Below are positions 8,381 to 15,563 of a stretch of DNA of 64,000 nucleotides, piece by piece. How positions within the stretch are numbered: the first letter of the stretch is position 1; every line of letters starts with the position of its first letter. Source of the stretch: Ochrobactrum sp. BTU1 (lineage in GTDB: Bacteria; Pseudomonadota; Alphaproteobacteria; Rhizobiales; Rhizobiaceae); contig CP076356.1 of assembly GCA_018798825.1 (NCBI GenBank), positions 186,001 through 250,000 on the forward strand. The letters run 5' to 3'. The position numbers and the translations under genes are program-made. The notes beneath the pieces are model-generated. The model was not told where the DNA came from. It made no database searches and worked only from the letters and a program-made list of their open reading frames with translations.

Positions 8381-8707
8381 ATGTCTGCAATCGGTTACGT
8401 CACCTACAAAGAAAACGGCACCTACGAAGGTTTCTTGCGCACTCTAACCATCGACGCTCCCATCAAGCTGGTGCCCATCACAAAGACCAGCGAGAAATCG
8501 CCGGACTATCGTATCCTGTCAAACCGTGCCGAAGTAGGTGCTGCCTGGATCCGAACAGTCAAATCAACAGGTAACACCTATATCGCGCTGATGATCGATA
8601 CACCTGAGCTCGCCCGCCGCATCCACGCCAATCTTGGACCGACTACCGGCCAGGATGATCCCAATACCTTCACCATCATCTGGAACCGCCCAGGAACCAT
8701 ACGGTAA
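8381..8707 (+). CDS. DUF736 family protein
   Basis: Small protein of 108 residues beginning MSAIGYVTYKENGTYEGFL. It has the layout of DUF736: YEG.L.TL.I.API, SPDYRIL, EVGAAW, and NTFTIIWNRP at the end. DUF736 proteins are frequent on plasmids and integrative elements of Rhizobiales; their function is unknown. No signal peptide or membrane segment is present. The start is fixed by AAGGAG eight bases upstream. The gene is monocistronic: it has its own leader and a hairpin terminator at 8715. Proposed links to element maintenance or anti-restriction are unproven. Confidence 0.8.
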   Translation: MSAIGYVTYKENGTYEGFLRTLTIDAPIKLVPITKTSEKSPDYRILSNRAEVGAAWIRTVKSTGNTYIALMIDTPELARRIHANLGPTTGQDDPNTFTIIWNRPGTIR

Positions 8708-8714
8708 ACACTTA

Positions 8715-8734
8715 AGCCCGCCGAAAGGCGGGCT
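8715..8734 (+). terminator. Hairpin terminator after DUF736
   Basis: AGCCCGCC (8715-8722), loop GAAA, GGCGGGCT (8727-8734). The stem is perfect with a stable tetraloop, but the following tract is only weakly T-rich. Confidence 0.7.
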
Positions 8735-9214
8735 AGCATCTTTCGACAGGCGAAGATAAATATAAAATTCAAGGTCGTGCGCGCAGCAGCACGCATTATC
8801 ACCGCACTACTGATTGACCGGAGCCAATGGGCCGATAGGAGGTCTTTGATCGGAGTCTTTCGCTGGCGTGTGTTTGGCATTCGCTATCAGATTGAATTTT
8901 GTAGCTGCCAATTCATATTGAGCAGCCTTTCTGAACAAAGCCCCCAACAATTTGCCATTTGATTTTGGACGTGTTCCTATTCAATCTGGGTCAGTTTTAT
9001 TGATTACTTTATGCAATTTTCAATCAGATTTAATGGAGAGAATTACGGACACAAAAAACGGACGCGGAGGCAGTTTCTTCGGAATTGGGGCTGATGGACT
9101 CCAATCCCGTCGGTATCTCCACACGGCAGAGCAATATTTTCTCCTTTCTCTGCAACAATGCCGGCCTCTAGCGCTTCTGCGCCGGATTTTTGTGCCTTTC
9201 TCAGAAAGGGCAAC
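8735..9214. other. 480-base stretch without a supported gene
   Basis: No reading frame here has a convincing start, codon pattern or family resemblance. It probably contains the promoter of the winged-helix gene at 9215. AGAAAGG at 9203-9209 is that gene's ribosome site. Confidence 0.4.
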
Positions 9215-9754
9215 ATGACGAGTACAACCTTATGCTTGCGCATAGAGTTCATGCAGAAGCAAGTGGTGGAGCTATGTAAGCGCGCTGAGACTATTGAACA
9301 GGTAAACGAGGTCTTCAAAATCGCGAGCGAGCTGATTGAGCTCACCAATCGGTTCGACGCAATGAGCTTTGCGCTTTATGAAATGGTGCTCGAGCGACGA
9401 ACCGAGTTGCAGAAACAGCAACGTCGGGTGGAAGCGGCCTCTGGCAAGCATAATCCTCAGCGTGTCGCACGTAAGCGAATTCTCGCTGCTGCAGGCGCGT
9501 TGCCACCCCACATCAGTTGTATTTTTACTGAAGGTGAACAAGCCGTACTCTACATCATAGTCTCCGATATCCAGAAGACCGGTAAATGCTGCCGCACCAA
9601 CAAGGAAATCGGTGATCTCGCAGGCGTAGGGCTCACAACTGCCCGCAATGCATTGCGGAGAGCTCGAGCGCATGGACTGATCACCATCGAGCACCGAGAG
9701 CAAGGGCGAGGCAAAAACCTCTCCAATATTATACGGTTGGTCTGCACTGGCTAG
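9215..9754 (+). CDS. Helix-turn-helix (winged-helix) protein of plasmid/ICE type
   Basis: Cytosolic protein of 179 residues. The N-terminal ~60 residues are predicted helical. A C-terminal winged helix runs NKEIGDLAGVGLTTARNALRRARAHGLITIEHREQGRGKNLSNIIRL. ATG 9215 has AGAAAGG at a good distance; the longer reading from 9158 lacks a ribosome site. Proteins of this type occur beside conjugation and partition genes in Ochrobactrum/Rhizobium elements. The C-terminal domain resembles the DNA-binding part of some replication or relaxosome regulators. A DNA-binding role is well supported; the target is unknown. Confidence 0.65.
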   Translation: MTSTTLCLRIEFMQKQVVELCKRAETIEQVNEVFKIASELIELTNRFDAMSFALYEMVLERRTELQKQQRRVEAASGKHNPQRVARKRILAAAGALPPHISCIFTEGEQAVLYIIVSDIQKTGKCCRTNKEIGDLAGVGLTTARNALRRARAHGLITIEHREQGRGKNLSNIIRLVCTG

Positions 9755-9803
9755 AAAAGTTGATTAGAGAAATTCAGGCCAAAACTGGGTCCTGATTAGC
9801 GTT

Positions 9804-9833
9804 CTAAGGGCGCTAGAAAAGCGACGCCCTTAG
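9804..9833 (+). terminator. Terminator after the winged-helix gene
   Basis: CTAAGGGCG (9804-9812) pairs with CGCCCTTAG (9825-9833), followed by AGACTTTTGTT. It is a plausible rho-independent terminator 50 bases after the stop codon. Confidence 0.6.
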
Positions 9834-10257
9834 AGACTTTTGTTACACAAAACACAGCAGAGGCTTTATTCATTTCCATGGCACTCGTTCTGCCGCAAAT
9901 TTAATGCGTGCTTATTACAAGTCTTGTTACTTCTGAAAACTCTCCGCAATTATTTGATGTGAGAGCTGGAGATAAAATTGGCAACCGCGGTTAGGTCGGC
10001 TTTTTTGCCGTTGCAAATGTGCTTGAACGCAAGAGTAAGCAGGACTGCCAGAGATTGCTGGCAATGAGTTCAGGTTTTCCGGAATGGAAGCGGCTATGCT
10101 ATCGGGCTTCAGCGCTTAAAATGAAATGCTGGGCACGATAGCGTGGCGGCAGGCGCCCGGCATCACACGATACCCATTAATCTTTAGCCTATCGTCTACG
10201 AGCAAGGCTTTCTTGCCATTTTCATAGCGAGATCAAAGAAGGTTCGTCAGTGTCGTG
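9834..10257. other. 424-base intergenic stretch with nothing recognised
   Basis: Between the terminator and the first DUF932 repeat unit I find no supported coding frame or family motif. It may hold the DUF932 promoter. Confidence 0.3.
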
Positions 10258-10420
10258 AGTTCCTCGTTTCAATCGGATTTTTAAGGGCTTAGGGCATCCG
10301 CCCTCAGCGCGCTTCGGATTGGTTTCCGCCCAGCTTCGCTCGCTTTGCTCTCTGCAGCTGGTTCCCCGCGAAACCACCCCTCCGCTTGCACACCCGCTGT
10401 TCGCCACGAGGCAAGAGGTA

Positions 10421-10452
10421 CAGCAGCGCGATGCTGCTGACCCCTTTAGGGG
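10421..10452 (+). promoter_or_regulatory. Two conserved hairpins in the DUF932 leader
   Basis: CAGCAGC (10421-10427) pairs with GCTGCTG (10433-10439), and CCCC (10441-10444) pairs with GGGG (10449-10452). In the second copy (12183-12214) the first stem is kept, while the second becomes CCTC/GAGG: a C-G pair replaced by T-A. This compensatory change supports a real RNA structure placed 27 bases before the DUF932 start codon. Confidence 0.5.
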
Positions 10453-10478
10453 ACAGAACTTAAAAGCGGAGAAAGCCT

Positions 10479-11327
10479 ATGACTATCTGCACTCATACAG
10501 CCAGTTTCGACAATGCCCGCGCGATGCGGGAGGACGAAATGTTTAAAACTGCACCGTCTGTTTTTGCCCTCACTGCCCATGAAAGCCGCTCACACCGCTT
10601 TCAGCCAATCCCGACAATCGAAATCCTGCGTGCCCTCACCAAAGAGGGCTTTGTGCCGGTCGGAGCAAAGCAATCGCGCAGTCGGATTGAAGGCAAAGCC
10701 GAGTTTACCAAACACCTCATTCGCCTGCGCCGTATCGATGACGGTAATAGCTACAGCGTCGGTGACAATATCTGTGAAATCCTTCTCAAGAACGCCAATG
10801 ACGGAACAAGCGCTTATGAATTGATGGCAGGGCTGTTTCGCATTCGCTGCATGAATTCACTTGTGGCCCAAGTGGGCACAATTGAAGCGATCAAGGTTCG
10901 CCATTCAGGCGATGTGACGGGCAAGGTGATAGAGGGCACATATAGCGTATTAAATGAAGCCGAAAAGGTTCTCGCCGCCCCGCAGGACTGGTCAGCTATT
11001 CATTTGAACCGAGATGAGCAGGCGATCTTTGCCGATGCCGCCCACATGCTGCGTTTTGGCAATGCAGAGGGCGTAACCCATACACCCATCAAACCCGCTC
11101 AACTTCTCATCCCGCGCCGCCATGATGACAAGGCAAACGATCTGTGGACGGTTTTTAACACTGTGCAAGAAAACTGCTTAAAGGGCGGATTACGTGGCAT
11201 TAGCCGTGACGCATGCGGCCGCCCGCGCCGTGTGAAGTCCCGTGCTGTTAATGGCATCGATCAGGATATCAGGCTGAACAAAGCACTGTGGACGCTGTCG
11301 CAGAAGATGGCGGAGCTCAAAGCGTAA
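10479..11327 (+). CDS. DUF932 domain-containing protein (plasmid-type)
   Basis: Protein of 282 residues with the DUF932 layout: RSHRFQPIPTIEILRALTKEGF near the N-terminus, RSRIEGKAEFTKHLIRLRR, a central FRIRCMNSLVAQ, and KALWTLSQKMAELKA at the end. Plasmid- and phage-borne DUF932 proteins are common and uncharacterised. No signal peptide or transmembrane segment is visible. GCGGAG lies upstream of ATG 10479. A structured leader precedes it and a 29-codon ORF/hairpin cassette follows. A second, internally deleted copy lies at 12246. Function is unknown; a role in element maintenance or host-defence modulation is speculation. Confidence 0.75.
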   Translation: MTICTHTASFDNARAMREDEMFKTAPSVFALTAHESRSHRFQPIPTIEILRALTKEGFVPVGAKQSRSRIEGKAEFTKHLIRLRRIDDGNSYSVGDNICEILLKNANDGTSAYELMAGLFRIRCMNSLVAQVGTIEAIKVRHSGDVTGKVIEGTYSVLNEAEKVLAAPQDWSAIHLNRDEQAIFADAAHMLRFGNAEGVTHTPIKPAQLLIPRRHDDKANDLWTVFNTVQENCLKGGLRGISRDACGRPRRVKSRAVNGIDQDIRLNKALWTLSQKMAELKA

Positions 11328-11521
11328 CAGCAAGCAAGACGGCCGCAGGCAACGAAGGCCCGTCAGAAATGCCCGATGCGCCCCAATGCACGCAATCGGC
11401 ACCATCGCAAATTTCGTATTTGAAAGTGAGAGCAGCAGCACTGAGCCAGCCAGTGCTATCGTGGAGGATGAGCCACCGCGACCGAGGCAACGGCTTTGCT
11501 TTCAATTCGGAGGCTAATACA

Positions 11522-11611
11522 ATGTGGTTTATACCACTGAGTGTTACCCTTACTTTGAAAAAAACCCGGACCAGCTGGTTACTGACGATCCGGGTCAATT
11601 TCATTAAGTAA
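11522..11611 (+). CDS. Candidate 29-residue protein, copy 1 (possibly structured RNA)
   Basis: A 29-codon frame starting MWFIPLSVTL follows a strong Shine-Dalgarno (TTCGGAGG). A paralogue at 12616 begins MWFLPLSITL. Between the copies the flanking upstream DNA is nearly identical, while this frame has diverged mostly at third positions or by conservative changes (I/L, V/I, K/R), and length is unchanged. The segment also contains a hairpin, ACCCGGA (11564-11570) with TCCGGGT (11589-11595), which covaries with copy 2. The peptide is basic and amphipathic. Either a small protein or a structured RNA, or both, could explain the pattern. Confidence 0.45.
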   Translation: MWFIPLSVTLTLKKTRTSWLLTIRVNFIK

Positions 11612-11617
11612 GGAAAC

Positions 11618-11643
11618 GGAAGGCAGTGTTAAAGCTGCCTTCC
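11618..11643 (+). terminator. Hairpin after small ORF copy 1
   Basis: GGAAGGCAG (11618-11626) pairs with CTGCCTTCC (11635-11643). The equivalent hairpin in copy 2 is at 12713-12737, with a GAAA loop and altered stem. Its position seven bases after the small ORF suggests a terminator, though the T-tract is weak. Confidence 0.5.
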
Positions 11644-12245
11644 ACTCCGGAAACAGTCTAACAAAATCGAGCCCCGAATGAAATCCCAATGTTTTGCATT
11701 GCCGCGCACGTGCGCCGGCAGTGGCAAACAGCCCGGATCGACCGGCCGATTTGCCAGATGAGAGAGGCTTTACCACCTCTCAAACTCACCCATGCGCAAA
11801 GAGTATGACCCTTTTCTTTGCCTACTCTTCATGAACGAACTGTTTCACTACTCCAAACCAAAGCTAATCCTCTCCTGGGAATTGGAGGCGCAAAGGACAC
11901 TGGCAAAGCAGAGGATTATGACGCGCCAGCGAACGAGCTGATCGGTGCATCCCGGCACAGGCCTCGGTGTCTTAAGGCCTTTGATATGCACTCAGAGCGT
12001 CGTCCGGTATAGAGTTTCTCTTTTCCTTGTTTTAGTCGAATTTCAAGGGCTTAGGGCATCTGCCCTCAGCGCGCTTCTGATTGGTTTCCGCCCAGCTTCG
12101 CTCGCTTTGCTCTCTGCAGCTGGTTCCCCGCGAAACCACCCCTCCGCTTGCACACCCTCTGTTCGCCACGAGGCAAGAGGTACAGCAGCGCAGAGCTGCT
12201 GACCTCTAAAGAGGGACAGGCAAAGGAAAAGGCGGAAGCAAACCC

Positions 12246-12449
12246 ATGACCATCTGCACTGAGACTGCCCATTGGACCCGCGCGATGCGTGAGGACGAAA
12301 TGCTTAAAACTGCACTGTCAGTTTTTGCTCTCACTGCCCATGAAAGCCGCTCACACCGCTTTCAGCCAATTCCGACAATCGAAATCCTGCGTGCGCTCAC
12401 CAAAGAGGGTTTTGTGCCGGTCGGAGCAAAACAATCGCGCGGGCAATGA
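12246..12449 (+). pseudogene. DUF932 gene remnant (internal deletion)
   Basis: The frame starts at ATG 12246 (MTICTETAHWTRAMREDEML) and matches the full DUF932 protein at 10479 through GFVPVGAKQSR, then ends at once. The remaining ~215 codons are deleted, and the sequence continues with the region that follows the intact copy. The 67-residue product is unlikely to keep DUF932 function, but the leader and ribosome site are preserved, so it may still be expressed. Confidence 0.75.
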
Positions 12450-12615
12450 AGGCCTGACAGAAATGGCCGATGCGCCCCAATGCACGCAATCGGCGCCGTC
12501 GTAAATTTCGTATTTGAAAGCGAGAGCAGCAGCACTGAACCAGCCAGTGCTATCGTGGAGGATGAGCCACCGCGACCGAGGCAACGGCTTTGCTTTCAAT
12601 TCGGAGGTGTATGCA

Positions 12616-12705
12616 ATGTGGTTTTTACCCCTTAGCATCACCCTAGAAATGAAAAGAACCCGCACGAGCTGGTCACTTGTTTTGCGGGTTCGATTCATAA
12701 CCTAG
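12616..12705 (+). CDS. Candidate 29-residue protein, copy 2 (possibly structured RNA)
   Basis: Paralogue of the 29-codon frame at 11522: MWFLPLSITL at the start, TRTSW in the middle, same length, same TCGGAGG ribosome site. The hairpin GAACCCGCA (12656-12664) with TGCGGGTTC (12683-12691) is a 9-bp perfect stem. The G-C to C-G swap relative to copy 1 keeps pairing. A stop codon lies in the upstream frame of this copy, so the longer open frame of copy 1 is not conserved and the ATG is the likely start. Confidence 0.45.
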   Translation: MWFLPLSITLEMKRTRTSWSLVLRVRFIT

Positions 12706-12712
12706 GAAATAG

Positions 12713-12737
12713 GGAGGTGGGCGAAAGCCTGCCTTCC
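12713..12737 (+). terminator. Hairpin after small ORF copy 2
   Basis: GGAGGTGGGC, loop GAAA, GCCTGCCTTCC with one bulge. Counterpart of the hairpin at 11618-11643. Confidence 0.4.
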
Positions 12738-12860
12738 ACTCCGAAGACAGTCTAACAAAATCGAGCCCCGAATGAAATCCCAATGTTTTGTGTTGCAATG
12801 CATGTGCTTCGGCGGTGACAAACAGCCCGGATCGACCGGCCGGTTTGCCAGATGAGAAGG

Positions 12861-13176
12861 ATGCGCTGCGTTGTCACGAAAATAACGGCCGCCGATTATT
12901 GTCAATGCCTCGTGATCATTGCCAGTCAATAGTGCAACATTCTTTCAACGAAACCACGCATCTTTGTAATCAATGCAATAGCGCTATTGTGCCTTACCCA
13001 CTTTCGGATACCTCCATAGATTTACAGGGTAACAGACAAGCACCAGTTTGCCAGTCTGACTTCGGCCGAGAATATAAATCATCAATCATTTGTCGTTGAT
13101 TGTTTGCTGCCTGTCCGCGCGACTAACGCAAACGCTGACGAGCGTTACCAGACCGGCGCAAGAAAGTGTTTTCAGA
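12861..13176. other. 316-base intergenic stretch at the end of the virC-like operon
   Basis: No supported coding frame. A small dyad AACGCT-GACG-AGCGTT (13131-13146) lies downstream of the minus-strand operon and could be a weak terminator, but no T-tract follows. Confidence 0.3.
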
Positions 13177-13677
13177 TTACGAACGATAGCGTTCTTCCAG
13201 TTCGTTCAACGCAGGAGTTGTAAGATGGTCTAGTGCTGCAATGACAGGTGCACGCAACAGATAACCATCGGAACGAATATTGAGCGGATCTTTAATGTTC
13301 CGAATATCATCGATTGTGGATTGCCTGAATTTCAACATCACACGTTTTGATGGGCTACTGCGTGGCGGAAACGTCGTGACAGTGAGATCGAGCGCCTGGT
13401 CGTCGAAACGTCTGGCAATGAGCAGCAGCATATCTTCTAAGCTGCAACCGACTTTCGCCGTGATCTGCAATGCAAGCTCGTAGTCTGTGATCTTAAAAGC
13501 GAAGGTGAATGGCATGCTGATGAATGCGATTTTAGCAGCATGTTTTGACAAGCTTGCAGCCGAAGCATTGAAAGCGCGTTTTGGGTCAGTCATCGGGGAG
13601 GGGGGAGGAAGTGCTACAGCGCGAGCCACTTCAAATTTGTCTTTGAGACTGGTTTCAGGCTTTTTGAGATTAGTCAT
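13177..13677 (-). CDS. VirC2-like DNA-binding partner of the ParA-like ATPase
   Basis: Protein of 166 residues encoded directly behind the ParA/VirC1-like gene with an ATGA-type overlap (13674-13677), a sign of translational coupling. After a Pro-rich N-terminal segment it has two strand-helix-helix stretches, around YELALQITAKVGCSLEDMLLL and SDGYLLRAPVIAALDHL. This recalls the tandem ribbon-helix-helix core of Agrobacterium VirC2. VirC2 helps VirC1 recruit relaxosome components at T-DNA borders. Resemblance is by layout rather than strong identity, so a different RHH partner protein is possible. Confidence 0.45.
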   Translation of the reverse strand: MTNLKKPETSLKDKFEVARAVALPPPSPMTDPKRAFNASAASLSKHAAKIAFISMPFTFAFKITDYELALQITAKVGCSLEDMLLLIARRFDDQALDLTVTTFPPRSSPSKRVMLKFRQSTIDDIRNIKDPLNIRSDGYLLRAPVIAALDHLTTPALNELEERYRS

Positions 13678-14387
13678 TGCAGGGCCTCGATGCTTCTCAG
13701 TGTGCTGCCGGCAATACGCAAATCTGTTTGCAACGCCTTGCGCACAAACGGATTACTGACCACATTCTCCTCCTGCAATTCGCGAATAAAGATGATGCCC
13801 TGATCAAGCGTGTCATAGCCGTTTCGAGCTGGAATGTAGAAGTCCGCCAGCATCTCGTCTTCATGGATCGTGTTGAGAATTGTCTTTTGCCGATTGGTAA
13901 GACGTGTGTTTTGGGCCCAGTCGTTGAGTAGCAGAGCTGCTTTCGGGGCGGCCACGCCCTTTGCTTGCAGTGCATCGCGCAGTTGTATGTAGAGCGTTAC
14001 GGTTGCCAGCTGCGATTCATATTCTTTGACACTGGGTCGGAAGGGGATAATCACCCTATCTGCAACGCTGAGAGCAAAGCGGGTCAATTCCTCGTGCTGT
14101 CCGGCCGTATCGATAATGATGTAATCGATGGCATCTGCTTCCGCCTGCTCGAAAGCCGCTAAAAGTGAGCTTTCATCATGCGCTATTTTGCATTGAAAGC
14201 GCGTGTGGAGGTCCGGATATTTTTGCATCACCCTACGGTGATACATTGCGGATGAACCCTGATGATCGGTTTCAATGAGGAGAGCGGTTGTCTCATCGGA
14301 AGCTGCAAGTGCTGCATTTATAAGGAGCCAGGAGATGGTTGACTTGCCCACTCCTCCCTTTTGGCCAGCTAGTACGATTTTCAACAT
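13674..14387 (-). CDS. ParA/VirC1-like ATPase
   Basis: ATPase of about 237 residues with a deviant Walker A GQKGGVGKST near the N-terminus, a Walker A'-type IIIDTAGQ segment and LIETDHQGSS where VirC1 has the aspartate strand. ATG 14387 (MLKIVLAGQKGG) is preferred to the in-frame start at 14399. Such proteins segregate plasmids or, as VirC1, localise relaxosome/T-complex substrates to the coupling protein at the cell pole. The neighbouring VirC2-like gene and the divergent MobC/VirD2-like genes favour the mobilisation role. No canonical ParB or centromere repeats are visible nearby. Confidence 0.7.
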   Translation of the reverse strand: MLKIVLAGQKGGVGKSTISWLLINAALAASDETTALLIETDHQGSSAMYHRRVMQKYPDLHTRFQCKIAHDESSLLAAFEQAEADAIDYIIIDTAGQHEELTRFALSVADRVIIPFRPSVKEYESQLATVTLYIQLRDALQAKGVAAPKAALLLNDWAQNTRLTNRQKTILNTIHEDEMLADFYIPARNGYDTLDQGIIFIRELQEENVVSNPFVRKALQTDLRIAGSTLRSIEALQ

Positions 14388-14639
14388 TATCCATTCCAAG
14401 CAATACGGAAGAAGCGCTCATAAAAATTGATGGCTGAGCACCCAGTGAGATTGAATAAGCAGTCTGGTCATCGAAAAAAGGATCGTACGACAATAATGGT
14501 AGATCCAGATCCTGTTTGTTGTTCTGATAACGGTAAACAGGTGAACGCTTTGCCGAAACGGCAATATGTTGTGTTAAATAATTCGCGGAACAAAAAGTGC
14601 GATGTAAATTGTGTGAAAATGTTCGGTTATTTGAGCATT

Positions 14640-14975
14640 TAAACATCTAAACAGTTGTACACCCATACAGTTGAGCGATCAGACCGTTAGCTAACATGTT
14701 GTCAGATCACACTACCTGCCATGTGCCCGGATAAAGGATTCTGACGTCAGAAGTTCGGTGCTGTGCCCAGCCGTTGGCTGGGCTTGGGTGGAGCCGGACC
14801 GCGTCTTTATTGAACGCCGTAGGTTCGGCGGAGCCCATCTAGTAAAAGCTTTGGTACTAAGCATGGTTTGTCCTCTCCTTTACAGTTTTAGCTCACTCTT
14901 AGTTGGCGATGTGTCGTCTGGGGGAGGATGATAAAGATGGGGTCTAAGATTGGGCTGTGAAGCAGGAAATGTAAC
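14640..14975. other. Candidate origin of transfer (oriT) region
   Basis: A non-coding divergent region lies between the VirC1-like and MobC/relaxase genes, where MOBP-type elements usually keep oriT. It holds a perfect 14-bp palindrome TTCTGACGTCAGAA (14739-14752) and an inverted repeat GCCCAGCC-GTT-GGCTGGGC (14765-14783). The nick site cannot be assigned from sequence alone. Confidence 0.45.
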
Positions 14976-15563
14976 TTGTCAGCGCTACACTCGACAAACC
15001 ACCCATCTCGCCGGCTTAGCCGCGATGAAACGATTGCGATTGTGCGGGATCATAAGGCGGGTTTGAGCATCGCAGCTACCGCTCGCAAGCACAGTGTTGC
15101 GCGCTCAACGGTCTATAGGGCTTTGGAGAGTGGTCAGCCTTCACGCGCGGGCGCGGCATACGCGGTGCGGGTGTATTCACGCCTGTCAGCAGAAGACTAT
15201 GCGGCGCTGAAAGCGGTTGCAGAATTGCGTGGGCAGACTGTTTCTGCCCTCTCGCGCAGTGTGCTGCGTCGGGCAGCGGGGTTCTTTGATGCGGATACTG
15301 AGATCGCAAAGGCCGCTGTGGGGCTATCGAGGGAGCTTAAAAGGATTGGTAGCAATCTCAATCAGGTGGCTTATCAAATCAATCGCGAGGCGCTTTTGCA
15401 AGGTAGAACAGCCCCACAGCCACAATATCTGGCCGAAATCCGCGCCATGCAACGCACTTTTCTCGTAGCAGCTGACAAGGTTGACGCCTTGCTTGTCCGT
15501 GCCGGGCAACGTCGCTTAACAACTGTGGCGCAGCTGATTGGCACGGAAGAAGAGGGCAAATGA
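14976..15563 (+). CDS. mobC: MobC/VirD1-like relaxosome accessory protein
   Basis: Protein of 195 residues. The N-terminal third is a helix-turn-helix (DETIAIVRDHKAGLSIAATARKHSVARSTVYRAL), which is unusual for MobC. The middle and end show the MobC pattern: RLSAEDYAALKAVAELRGQTVSALSRSVLRRA, then RELKRIGSNLNQVAYQINRE. Such proteins bind oriT and open the nick region for the relaxase. The start is TTG 14976 with AGCAGGA upstream; no ATG is available in frame. Its TGA overlaps the relaxase ATG (15560), so the two are translationally coupled. Confidence 0.75.
   Translation: MSALHSTNHPSRRLSRDETIAIVRDHKAGLSIAATARKHSVARSTVYRALESGQPSRAGAAYAVRVYSRLSAEDYAALKAVAELRGQTVSALSRSVLRRAAGFFDADTEIAKAAVGLSRELKRIGSNLNQVAYQINREALLQGRTAPQPQYLAEIRAMQRTFLVAADKVDALLVRAGQRRLTTVAQLIGTEEEGK

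Larger units (their letters stand above)
10258..11776 (+). repeat. Tandem repeat unit 1 (leader + full DUF932 + small-ORF cassette)
   Basis: This segment is repeated at about 12018-12860. The copies match in the leader (from about AAGGGCTTAGGGCAT), the first ~65 codons of the DUF932 gene, and the 3' cassette to about TTTGCCAGATGAGA. Only unit 1 carries the full gene. Boundaries are by eye, to within some tens of bases. Confidence 0.75.
12018..12860 (+). repeat. Tandem repeat unit 2 (leader + deleted DUF932 + small-ORF cassette)
   Basis: Second copy of the unit at 10258-11776, same orientation, about 240 bases downstream. The DUF932 gene is joined from CAATCGCGC directly to the sequence that in unit 1 lies after its stop codon, so roughly 650 bases are missing. 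The leader and 3' cassette are retained. Confidence 0.75.

Noticed and set aside
9834..10257. Possible replication origin near the DUF932 repeats
   Set aside because: No iterons, DnaA-box cluster or rep gene could be recognised; the repeats are gene-unit duplications.
11317..11604. Long minus-strand frame antisense to the small-ORF cassette (also at 12351-12698)
   Set aside because: It is open in both copies, but the differing positions give non-conservative changes and there is no start signal. The apparent conservation follows from near-identical DNA.
10258..12860. CRISPR-like or transposon-like repeat array
   Set aside because: There are only two long gene-sized units with no regular short spacers, terminal inverted repeats or transposase.
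13674..14387. Plasmid partition (ParA/ParB) system
   Set aside because: The partner lacks ParB features and no parS-like repeats are seen; the neighbours are mobilisation genes, so a VirC1-like role is favoured. Partition remains a fallback.
14427..14642. Plus-strand 71-codon frame between the VirC1-like gene and oriT region
   Set aside because: No ribosome site or family resemblance; low-complexity codon pattern in an intergenic region.
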